From Candidatus Omnitrophota bacterium (GTDB taxonomy: Bacteria > Omnitrophota > Gorgyraeia > Zapsychrales > Zapsychraceae): a DNA stretch of 46,165 bases. Location of the stretch: the NCBI GenBank assembly GCA_021108075.1, contig JAIORP010000038.1, positions 1 to 46,165 on the forward strand, in the 5' to 3' direction. The notes beneath the pieces are model-generated. The model was given only the letters and a program-made list of their open reading frames with translations. It did not search any database and had not been told where the DNA came from. This document shows positions 8,538-15,853 of this stretch, one piece after another. Positions within the stretch are counted from its first letter, which is position 1. Every line of letters begins with the position of its first letter. The position numbers and the translations under genes are program-made.

Positions 8538-9148
8538 AGCTTCTTAAATTTGACGACCGTGTATAACGGATAAAATTGTTCGAAGTAATAGGCGCTTTCG
8601 CGATCTTCTTGAAAAAATAAAACATGATTTATTTGTCGAGAACCTTCAATCGAAATCGATTCCTTAATAGGATTCATAACTTCATAATAATACTCTTTAT
8701 CATACGCGCTAACTGCTACAGTCTGCTGAATGTCACTTACATCAAATTGACATGGGATATTTAATACAACGACCAACCTTTCTTCTTGATCTATAAAAGC
8801 TTTAAATAATTCAGCTCCACCAACAGATACCTCTTTTTGATTCACTTTTAAATGGATAAAACAGCTATCTCCTTCAATATGAGATAATACTTCTTTTTTA
8901 ATCCCATCCATCTCCTGTGGATCAATTTGATCGTTATTATTCGTATCAACTTGACTGAACACTGTCGTGCTGTACATTTCGTCAAAAATATAAGTGAACT
9001 CGATACGAGTCAACTTTTGAGGGGTAAAAAAAAACCGGACCTCCGTATCAATCCATATATGTGGATGTGCCCCTATCTCACGACAAAGACTTGAAGAAAG
9101 GATTATAATAATAACAATTAAAAGCAATATTTTTAAGCGATTATTCAT
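8534..9148 (-). CDS. DUF1007 periplasmic protein (ZevA-like)
   Basis: A 204-residue exported protein. A hydrophobic signal (residues 6-22) is followed by HPHIWIDTEVRFFF, the hallmark of DUF1007, in which the first His residues would become the mature N terminus. It contains an EF-hand-like loop, DTNNNDQIDPQE, with Asp/Asn/Gln/Asp/Glu at positions 1, 3, 5, 7, 9 and 12. DUF1007 proteins are regularly paired with NicO transporters and are thought to pass metal to them. Here the transporter gene overlaps by 4 bp. Expression is probably set by the divergent Fur-family regulator at 9621. Confidence 0.85.
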   Translation of the reverse strand: MNNRLKILLLIVIIIILSSSLCREIGAHPHIWIDTEVRFFFTPQKLTRIEFTYIFDEMYSTTVFSQVDTNNNDQIDPQEMDGIKKEVLSHIEGDSCFIHLKVNQKEVSVGGAELFKAFIDQEERLVVVLNIPCQFDVSDIQQTVAVSAYDKEYYYEVMNPIKESISIEGSRQINHVLFFQEDRESAYYFEQFYPLYTVVKFKKL

Positions 9149-9620
9149 TTTTGTATCTTAACATGAAATTAAAAAAATTTGTTATATTGAAAAATTTGAT
9201 TATCCAGCCCAAACCCTCCAGCGCCAAAACAATAAATATTTCTTAAACTTATCTAAGATTTACTTTTCTTGCGGAATTCGCCTGTCTGTTTTTCCTTTTG
9301 TTGTTTTCTTCTCTCAATGGATTATCTTAATCCACAAGAGGAGCGGTCCTTATCTTCTTTTCAACAAATTTTAGTTTAACTCCTTATTAGATATTAAACC
9401 ATATATATCCGACTATGACTCGAAAGAAAACATAAAGAATGGTTGGCTTGAAAAATACTTTACGAATAAAATAATGCCTGAAAATTTTAAGTTTGATCGT
9501 CCTTATACATCGTTATAGTGTTTTAGAACTTCATGATTTTATTAAAGCTTGACAAAACGGCAACGATTTGATATTTTTAATACTAAATGAAACTAATTTC
9601 TATTTATACTTGAAGGGAAT
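9149..9620. other. divergent intergenic region
   Basis: A very AT-rich spacer between the DUF1007-NicO unit (minus) and the Fur-family unit (plus). No gene seen. It holds a perfect 7-bp palindrome TGGATTA/TAATCCA at 9318-9334, a possible operator, and the promoter for the regulator at 9549-9577. Confidence 0.5.
9549..9577 (+). promoter_or_regulatory. sigma70-type promoter of the Fur-family gene
   Basis: TTGACA, a 17-base spacer and TATTTT, ending 43 bases before the ATG. A GAAAC-x2-ATTTC half-palindrome just downstream (near 9588-9599) could be an autoregulatory site. Confidence 0.6.
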
Positions 9621-10031
9621 ATGAACGAATTATACTTAAATAAGTTACGAGAAAACAATTTTAAACTTACTCCAAAACGAAAAGCTATTATTGACTTCTT
9701 TTTGAAAAAAGATCGATATTTAACGCCCGAGACTGTTTGGAGAGGGTTAAAAAAGAAATTTATACAACTGGGATTACCCAGCATCTATAGAAATCTGGAG
9801 CTATTTTCAAAATGTGGCATACTGGCAAAAATTCAAAGGCCAGATAGAAAACTTTATTACGGTTTATGTCATTCAAAAAAAAATAATCATCACCATCATA
9901 TAATATGCATCAAATGCGGTAAGGTTGGAGAATTCTCTGATTGTGATTTGTTAAAGAAAAAAACTATTAATGGGTTTAAGATAACAAATCATTCCTTACA
10001 AATAGAAGGTATATGTCTTAAATGTCGTTAG
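9621..10031 (+). CDS. Fur-family metal regulator (Zur/PerR-like)
   Basis: A 136-residue protein with the Fur layout. The winged helix (residues 1-80) contains LTPKRKAIIDFFL and the recognition helix region GLPSIYRNLELFSKCGI. The C-terminal half has a His-rich stretch (KKNNHHHHIICIKCG) and two CxxC pairs (CIKC and CLKC) that would hold the structural Zn. GAAGGGA precedes the ATG. Its place between a DUF1007-NicO pair and a His-rich membrane protein suggests a Zn- or Ni-responsive repressor of both. Fur, Zur, Nur and PerR cannot be told apart here. Confidence 0.85.
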   Translation: MNELYLNKLRENNFKLTPKRKAIIDFFLKKDRYLTPETVWRGLKKKFIQLGLPSIYRNLELFSKCGILAKIQRPDRKLYYGLCHSKKNNHHHHIICIKCGKVGEFSDCDLLKKKTINGFKITNHSLQIEGICLKCR

Positions 10032-10056
10032 GCATATTTTTTTGCATATTGAATAG

Positions 10057-10071
10057 AAATGATTTTCATTT
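10057..10071 (+). promoter_or_regulatory. Fur-box-like palindrome
   Basis: AAATGATTTTCATTT has 6-bp arms (AAATGA/TCATTT) around three bases and resembles the ATGA-x3-TCAT core of Fur and Zur boxes. It lies 16 bases before the membrane-protein ATG at 10088 and just after the regulator gene, so it could control the second half of the unit. Confidence 0.5.
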
Positions 10072-10087
10072 ATGGGAATAAAATAAT

Positions 10088-10687
10088 ATGATGCTTGAAA
10101 AAATATTACAAGAGTTAAAAAAACATGCCCCCTTTACTTCTTTTGGAGCCATTACTGGAATTATCATAATGGCAATTTTTTATAATCTTCCCCCAAAAAT
10201 TTCTTACAATGTTTTTTATATACTCCATCCCATCCATGTAGTTTTAAGCGCGATGGTTACTGTATCTATGTATCGACTTCACCAGAAAGGCAAATGTAAA
10301 TTTTGGAGTTTAATTTTCATTGGCTATGTTGGTTCGGTCGGCATAGCCACATTAAGCGATTCTATAATTCCCTATTTGGGTGAGATGTTACTCGGCCTGC
10401 CTAATAAAGGAATTCACATAGGATTTATTGAAAAATGGTGGCTAGTAAATCCTTTAGCATTTATCGGCGTTGCCGCGGCTTATTTTAGACCAACGACTAA
10501 ATTCCCCCATTCCGGCCATGTCCTGTTAAGCACATGGGCTTCACTTTTTCATATCATTATGGCAACAGGTGAAACTTTAAATTTGTCTTCTCATATAGTG
10601 ATTTTTTTATTTTTGTTCATTGCTGTTTGGATTCCTTGTTGTCTGAGCGATATCATATTTCCCTTATTATTTGTGAGAGAGGAATAA
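10088..10687 (+). CDS. His-rich multi-span membrane protein, unknown family
   Basis: A 199-residue protein with about six membrane spans. It has many potential metal ligands in or near the membrane: His47 and His50 (LHPIHVV), Asp91, His110 and Glu115 (IHIGFIE), His141 and His144 (FPHSGHVLLSTW), His155, Cys184, Cys185 and Asp188. I do not recognise the family. It follows a Fur-type regulator by 56 bases and a Fur-box-like palindrome, so a metal-transport or metal-sensing role is the best inference. The 36-residue CxxC peptide follows by three bases. Confidence 0.7.
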   Translation: MMLEKILQELKKHAPFTSFGAITGIIIMAIFYNLPPKISYNVFYILHPIHVVLSAMVTVSMYRLHQKGKCKFWSLIFIGYVGSVGIATLSDSIIPYLGEMLLGLPNKGIHIGFIEKWWLVNPLAFIGVAAAYFRPTTKFPHSGHVLLSTWASLFHIIMATGETLNLSSHIVIFLFLFIAVWIPCCLSDIIFPLLFVREE

Positions 10688-10690
10688 AGC

Positions 10691-10801
10691 ATGTGTCAAT
10701 ATTGCGGTAACACCGGATTATGCTATGTTCTATTTTTCCTGATTTACGCCAAGATATTTCGATATCTTAAAAAATTCTGCGAGCAATTAAAAAAATATTA
10801 A
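10691..10801 (+). CDS. 36-residue CxxC membrane peptide
   Basis: The frame reads MCQYCGNTGLCYVLFFLIYA and continues KIFRYLKKFCEQLKKY. AGAGAGG lies 9 bases before the ATG, partly inside the end of the previous gene, so translation is likely coupled. A Cys pair (Cys2, Cys5) and Cys11 precede one short hydrophobic helix and a basic tail. It may be an accessory subunit of the membrane protein at 10088; function unknown. Confidence 0.5.
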   Translation: MCQYCGNTGLCYVLFFLIYAKIFRYLKKFCEQLKKY

Positions 10802-11103
10802 AATTGTGCATTCGTCAGGATTTAAAATTCTTGATAAAGAAGCAATTTCCACAGTTAAAAGGGCTGCTCCATTTCGACCAATTCCAAGAAAGTTTAATCG
10901 TTCTAGCCTGACAATAGAAGTAACCCTTGTGTTCCAATTAAAATGGTAAACGGATACTGTATCCGACGGCGTCTGTTCATGATTTGTTCAGTCCCGTTGC
11001 TTTCAATCCATATTGCCCTGGGTTAAAAAAATTAAATTTTCACCAAAGCCGCTGGCTAACTCCAGGCGCAAACTCCCTTTTTTGAATTTAACTCATTAAA
11101 ATA
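10802..11103. other. gene-free region with palindrome
   Basis: No coding frame is supported. A perfect 15-base palindrome CGGATACTGTATCCG lies at 10951-10965; CGGATACAGTATG near 15817-15829 is a partial match. The region is where the plus-strand metal unit and the minus-strand pilus operon meet, but no terminator is obvious. Confidence 0.4.
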
Positions 11104-11106
11104 ATC

Positions 11107-11188
11107 ATACCAATTCCATTAAATAATGACCAAAACCAATTCTGCTTTTCAGAATTAAGATAGAACAATTTATTAATGGATTTGGTAT
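11107..11188 (+). mobile_element. family 1 inverted-repeat element, 82-bp form, copy A1
   Basis: Ends ATACCAATTCCATTAAATAA and AATGGATTTGGTAT. The centre has the 7-bp stem AATTCTG/CAGAATT with loop CTTTT. Nearly identical to copies at 18548 and 35959, and to reversed copies at 21671 and 25098. Confidence 0.9.
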
Positions 11189-11232
11189 CACTAGATCGCA
11201 ATGGACTCTTTCCTTCCAGAATTATAATTCTG

Positions 11233-11646
11233 TTAATTCTCCGAAACCAAAAATTCATTTATCGAACCAACCCGCTCTACGCTCACAATGTGAAAACTAA
11301 ATCCATGAAAATTTTCAAGGTCAATAACAACCTGCTTCGCTGGAAAAGTTACCACATCGCCTTCAACCTGAAAATCTATTTTCCCAAAATCAATCCCTCC
11401 AGGTGTCACATCCGACAGTTGTGATTGATTCCGCACGTAATCTGATTCAAAAGTACTATCATCAGATTTTAAAAGTGCGTCCATATGTTTCAGCGTCTGT
11501 ATACGGTGTTTCTTCTCACATTTGGATAATTTTCGATCAACCTCGGAAAGTAACTGATGTATATAGGACACACCCGCTTTCATAATATCGCTACCATGAT
11601 CTAACTCAACATAACGATTACCCTGATTCAACCAGTCTTTCAACAT
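11233..11646 (-). CDS. unknown protein with C-terminal GGID-type domain
   Basis: I start it at the internal ATG (MLKDWLNQGN), which gives 137 residues. The longer frame to 11754 would overlap the pilC end and read through a family 1 element end. The N-terminal half is helical and charged (HRIQTLKHMDALLKS). The C-terminal half, GGIDFGKIDFQVEGD and then an I-D-L-E-N-F-H-G-F segment ending VGSINEFLV, resembles a short tail domain I recall from many Omnitrophota proteins. It has no signal peptide or membrane span. It sits at the distal end of the pilus operon but is enclosed by inverted element ends, so it need not belong to the pilus. Confidence 0.5.
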   Translation of the reverse strand: MLKDWLNQGNRYVELDHGSDIMKAGVSYIHQLLSEVDRKLSKCEKKHRIQTLKHMDALLKSDDSTFESDYVRNQSQLSDVTPGGIDFGKIDFQVEGDVVTFPAKQVVIDLENFHGFSFHIVSVERVGSINEFLVSEN

Positions 11647-11731
11647 CCTTTTCCAATCATTCTCCAATTCTATCAGTAGTGTATATGGAATTGGTATGAT
11701 TAGCCCCTTATAAAAAACGACACTATTTTTT

Positions 11732-12964
11732 CTACCGGTAAATACCATATACACTCAATATCCCCGCAATCAGCCCCCAGACGACGAAACCGACGATACA
11801 TCCCAAAATAATAATCAATGCCGGTTCAATGAGCGAATTTACGCGTTTTACATGCGTTTTTAATAACTGTTCGTGGATCTTTGCCACCAGGTTCAGGGAC
11901 TTGTCCATGGCGCCTGACTCCTCTCCCACAGCGATCATTTCCGCGACCATAGGCGGAAAAATAGATGGCGACTCTCTCACAGGAGCCGACAGCGTCTCCC
12001 CTCTGCTGACCCGCTGCTCCATAATGTTTATGACCCTCATGGCAGCCCGGTTGCCAAGTGTGTCGCGCACTGTCCGCAAAGATTCAAGGATGCTCACACC
12101 GCTGCCTAACAAAGAGGCCAGGTTACGGGAAAACAAAACAATGATGGTGTGAACAAAAATAGGGCCGAACACCGGAATTTTAAGTTTAATCCGGTCAAGC
12201 CAGTATTTTGAAGGTTCATATTTGCTTAACACGTAAAGCGCGGCAATAGCTATGCCCAGGGCCCCGTTCAGAAACATCCAATGACTTTCCAGCCAGTGTG
12301 TGATGTCGATTAAAAATTGAGTGTTCCATGGCAAGTGTCCTCCCCTCCCCTCTATAAAAGGAATAAATTTGGGGATAACAACACCGACAAGATAACTCAC
12401 GACAGCGATACTCATTACAATAACAATAATCGGGTAAATAAAACTTGTTATGACCTGGGTTTTGAACTCAGACCGTTCCTCCAACCAGATCGCGATCCGT
12501 TCCAAAACAATGTCTAATGTCCCCCCCAGCTCACCGCTTTCCACCATGCTGGTAATAAAATTTGAAAAATAACGGGGGTATTTTTTAAGTGCTCCGGAGA
12601 ATGATGATCCTTCTTCAATGGCCTGAATGACATTTAAAAGAATTTTTTTTAACTTCGTCTTTTTTGCCTGCCGGCTTAATATCCTTATGGCATATACCAG
12701 CGTCACACCAGATTCAATAAGAACAGACAGTTGGCGAAAAAGAATCGCGATATCGGAACCGCGTATAATGGTAAGTGACTCCAATGGAGAGATTGCTAAT
12801 CCTTCTTCCTGTGCGCTATGCCGGCCCTGAACTTCTTTTAATGAGGTTATAATTTTTCCATCCATCCGAAGCTGATCCGCCGCCGAGTTAATATCAGCAG
12901 CAATAACCTCTCCTGAGATATCTTTACCTTTACTATCCAAACTTGTATATAAAAATGTGGCCAT
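11732..12964 (-). CDS. pilC: type IV pilus/T2SS inner-membrane platform protein PilC/GspF
   Basis: A 410-residue protein with two repeated T2SSF domains. The first (about residues 70-195) has FRQLSVLIESGVTLVYAI and SMVESGELGGTLDIVL. The second (about residues 270-400) has FSRNLASLLGSGVSILESL and MIAVGEESGAMDKSL. Three membrane spans are visible (about 170-195, 225-245, 375-405). It forms the inner-membrane base on which PilB and PilT act. The usual family length is about 400. A family 2 element fills the gap to pilB, and its edge is only 6 bases from the ATG; no clear ribosome binding site remains. Confidence 0.95.
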   Translation of the reverse strand: MATFLYTSLDSKGKDISGEVIAADINSAADQLRMDGKIITSLKEVQGRHSAQEEGLAISPLESLTIIRGSDIAILFRQLSVLIESGVTLVYAIRILSRQAKKTKLKKILLNVIQAIEEGSSFSGALKKYPRYFSNFITSMVESGELGGTLDIVLERIAIWLEERSEFKTQVITSFIYPIIVIVMSIAVVSYLVGVVIPKFIPFIEGRGGHLPWNTQFLIDITHWLESHWMFLNGALGIAIAALYVLSKYEPSKYWLDRIKLKIPVFGPIFVHTIIVLFSRNLASLLGSGVSILESLRTVRDTLGNRAAMRVINIMEQRVSRGETLSAPVRESPSIFPPMVAEMIAVGEESGAMDKSLNLVAKIHEQLLKTHVKRVNSLIEPALIIILGCIVGFVVWGLIAGILSVYGIYR

Positions 12965-12970
12965 ATTTAT

Positions 12971-13078
12971 TAACCGGGATTTTGTAATAACAAAATCTCG
13001 CCTTCAGCCGGGGTTAAACCGAATTTTTTTCTTACGGTAATATCCGACAATAAATTCTTATTGTAAAATCCCGGGTTA
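12971..13078. mobile_element. family 2 inverted-repeat element, copy 1
   Basis: The left end TAACCGGGATTTTGTAATAA and the complement of the right end, TAACCCGGGATTTTACAATA, match with one gap and two changes. The element is 108 bases long, without coding capacity, and fills the pilB-pilC gap. Its TTA end at 13076-13078 is the stop codon of pilB. Confidence 0.8.
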
Positions 13079-14695
13079 GTCAGACGCGGTCACTCGCAAA
13101 ATTTCTTCCGGAGAAGTTATTCCGCGTAAAATTTTTTTGTATCCATCCTGGCGCAATGAACGCATCCCGCGTGATATCGCGATATTTTTTATTTTATCTG
13201 CCGTAGACTGCCGGACAACTTCCTGCCGGATGTCATTACTCATTTTTAGAAGTTCAAAAATGCCTATGCGCCCCTTAAATCCTGTTTTATGGCAGTGACG
13301 GCAACCCCGACCGAAAAACCATTGCGAATTCGCACTTTTACCCGTCACGTTAAAAGCCTTTAATTGTGTTTCCCGCGCGGAATATGCTGTCCTGCAATGT
13401 TCACAATTTAAACGGATTAACCGCTGGGCCACGATACCACAAATGGTAGAACTGATTAAATACGGTTCACACCCCATATCAATCAACCGGGTCAACGCGC
13501 TGGACGCGTCATTCGTATGTAACGTCGCGAATACCAGATGGCCGGTTAAGGCCGCCCGCAAGGCAATCTCCGCTGTCTCCTTATCACGGATTTCTCCAAC
13601 CATAATGATGTCCGGATCCTGCCGCAAAATATGCCTCAGAGCGCTGGCAAAAGTAATCTTATGCGCATGGTCAACCTGAACTTGAGTGATGCCTTCAATC
13701 TGGCATTCCACGGGATTTTCTATGGTCGTAATATTCATATCAACAGAGCGTATAAGCTGAAGCGACGCATATAATGTGGTTGTTTTTCCGCTCCCGGTCG
13801 GGCCGGTAATAAGAATAATCCCGTGAGGGAGACTCAACAATGATCTGAATTCTTGTAATGTGTCTTCTTCCATTCCAAGTGACTCAAGACTCATAAGGCG
13901 TCTTTGGGTTGAAAGAAGACGCAAAACAGCTTTTTCACCGTGAATATTGGGCAATATAGACGTCCTGACATCAACGGTTTCATCGTTATGACTGAAAATA
14001 AAACTCCCGTCTTGAGGGGATCTTTTTTCGGATATGTCCAGTTCGGACAATATTTTGATTCTGGAAATAAGAGATAAAGACATTTTATGGGGCAAATCCG
14101 GCATTTCATTTAAAACCCCGTCAATGCGGAATCTTACGCGAATACGGTTTTTTTGCGGTTCAACATGAATATCGGAGGCCCCCATGATTAACGCTTTCGA
14201 AATATAGTCATTAAGAACTGAAATAACCGATTGCTCCACGTCTTCTTCATTTGATATCGCCCCGGATAAGGGACGTGAATCAAAATGATATCTTTTAAGC
14301 AAAATCCCGATAATCGAATCTGTCGTAATAAAAATAATAATTTTCCGGTTAGCGATACGCCTCAGATTTGAAATAACCCGCTGTTCCAAGGGTTTTGAAC
14401 AGGCCAGGTGCAAAGTATTGTTTTCGATCTTAAACGGAATAATCTTGTAACGAATTGCCAGATTGACCGGAATACTCTGAATAATATTTTTGTCAATCTT
14501 TATTCTTTCCAACTCTATATATGGTAACTGGAAAAGATCGGCAAGCACAATTGAAATATCCTCTTCCAGGCAATGACCTAATTCAACCAAAATTTTACCC
14601 AGAGGATCATGATGGCCGACCTGTATTCTTAAAGCTTCCTTCAACTGATCTTCTTTAATAATCCTGTTTTTAACCAAAGATTCGCCTATCCTCAT
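13076..14695 (-). CDS. pilB: type IV pilus/T2SS extension ATPase PilB/GspE
   Basis: A 539-residue cytoplasmic ATPase. The N-terminal GspE_N/MshEN domain (about 1-140) is followed by the core. Walker A is GPTGSGKTTTLY, the Asp box is TTIENPVE, Walker B is DPDIIMVGEIRDKETAE, and the His box is ATLHTNDA. A Zn tetracysteine (CEHC, then CRHC about 40 residues on) marks the extension-type ATPase and separates it from PilT. Its ATG overlaps the pilT stop by 4 bp. The TAA stop is supplied by a family 2 element. Confidence 0.95.
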   Translation of the reverse strand: MRIGESLVKNRIIKEDQLKEALRIQVGHHDPLGKILVELGHCLEEDISIVLADLFQLPYIELERIKIDKNIIQSIPVNLAIRYKIIPFKIENNTLHLACSKPLEQRVISNLRRIANRKIIIFITTDSIIGILLKRYHFDSRPLSGAISNEEDVEQSVISVLNDYISKALIMGASDIHVEPQKNRIRVRFRIDGVLNEMPDLPHKMSLSLISRIKILSELDISEKRSPQDGSFIFSHNDETVDVRTSILPNIHGEKAVLRLLSTQRRLMSLESLGMEEDTLQEFRSLLSLPHGIILITGPTGSGKTTTLYASLQLIRSVDMNITTIENPVECQIEGITQVQVDHAHKITFASALRHILRQDPDIIMVGEIRDKETAEIALRAALTGHLVFATLHTNDASSALTRLIDMGCEPYLISSTICGIVAQRLIRLNCEHCRTAYSARETQLKAFNVTGKSANSQWFFGRGCRHCHKTGFKGRIGIFELLKMSNDIRQEVVRQSTADKIKNIAISRGMRSLRQDGYKKILRGITSPEEILRVTASD

Positions 14696-15750
14696 AGCAT
14701 ATATGTCCTTTGTTTAATCAACTCCACACTCTTTGCCATCTTAAAAGCTGTTTGTTTATCGATATGTCCCTGTCGGAGAAGATTAACGAGGGACTGTTCC
14801 ATTGTCTGCATCCCTAAACTTGCTCCTGTTTCAATGGATGAATAGATCTGTTCCGTTTTTCCCAGCCGGATAAGATTGCTTATTCCTTTTGTGACTTTCA
14901 TAATTTCAACAGACGGCCTGCGGCGCGTCCCACAGGAACACGTCAACAACCGTTGAGAAACGACCGCTTTTAACACATCCGATAATTGTTGACGGATATA
15001 CTGCTGCTCGACAGACGGGAATACCCCTAAAATCCGTGAAATCGATGAAACGGTATCGCGGGTGTGGAGTGTGGAAAAAACCAGATGTCCCGTTTCCGCG
15101 GCAGTAATGGCACTGCGCATTGTGTCTATGTCCCGCATTTCACCGACAAAAATTACATCAGGATCCTCGCGCAAAGAATCGCGCATGGCCTCCGCGAATG
15201 AATGAATGTCAACGTACAATTCCCTCTGAGTAACAATGCTCTGTTTATGCTGATGAAAATATTCAATCGGGTCCTCAATCGTAATAATATGGACGGACCG
15301 TGTCTGGTTAATCAAATCAATAATCGTCGCGAGTGTTGTTGATTTTCCGCACCCTGTCGGACCGGTAACAAGCACCAGTCCGTCTCTCAGGTCGGCCAGC
15401 TGGGCGAGGCCCTGCGGCAATCCGAGTTCATCTATGGAAAATATTTTGTCGTAAAGTCTTCGAAAGGCGGCGCTTATTTCCCCGCGCTGATAATACACAT
15501 TTATACGGAACCTGCCGATGTCCCGCAGGAGATATGACAGATCGACCGATCGCTTCTCTTCAAGCCTCTGTTTTTGATGAGGCGACAGGACAGGAAAGAC
15601 CATCTCCCGGACATCATCCGCGGATAATTTTTTTCCGTTAACAGGCACTAAATGCCCGTGCACACGTAAAACCGCCGAACATCCCGGCGTCAAATGAAGG
15701 TCCGAGGCATCCCTCTTCAGTGTTAATTTTAAAAGCTCAAAAATATTCAT
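14692..15750 (-). CDS. pilT: type IV pilus retraction ATPase PilT
   Basis: A 352-residue hexameric ATPase of PilT length. It begins with the ASDLHLTPG motif near residue 15, has Walker A GPTGCGKSTT (residues 130-139, Cys in place of the usual Ser), the Asp box IITIEDPIEY, Walker B DPDVIFVGEMRD and FSTLHTRD. There is no tetracysteine. PilT retracts pili, which argues for a type IV pilus rather than a pure secretion system. Upstream of its start, a 10-bp imperfect inverted repeat (TTGCCACACA/TGTCTGGCAA) lies at about 15793-15843. Confidence 0.92.
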   Translation of the reverse strand: MNIFELLKLTLKRDASDLHLTPGCSAVLRVHGHLVPVNGKKLSADDVREMVFPVLSPHQKQRLEEKRSVDLSYLLRDIGRFRINVYYQRGEISAAFRRLYDKIFSIDELGLPQGLAQLADLRDGLVLVTGPTGCGKSTTLATIIDLINQTRSVHIITIEDPIEYFHQHKQSIVTQRELYVDIHSFAEAMRDSLREDPDVIFVGEMRDIDTMRSAITAAETGHLVFSTLHTRDTVSSISRILGVFPSVEQQYIRQQLSDVLKAVVSQRLLTCSCGTRRRPSVEIMKVTKGISNLIRLGKTEQIYSSIETGASLGMQTMEQSLVNLLRQGHIDKQTAFKMAKSVELIKQRTYML

Positions 15751-15853
15751 ATCATATCCCTCCCGTTAAATGAAAAAAGCGCGAATAGACATTTGCCACA
15801 CAATAATTGAAACCACTTACCGGATACAGTATGTTTGTCTGGCAACTCATTTC

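Larger units (their letters stand above)
11104..11700. mobile_element. possible family 1 composite enclosing a gene
   Basis: ATCATACCAATTCCAT at 11104-11119 and its exact complement at 11685-11700 form a perfect 16-bp inverted repeat made of a family 1 end plus three flanking bases. Between them lie the 82-bp copy A1 and the gene 11233-11646. The right end is 31 bases after the pilC stop. It may be a captured cargo or simply two insertions in the same orientation of ends. Confidence 0.45.
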
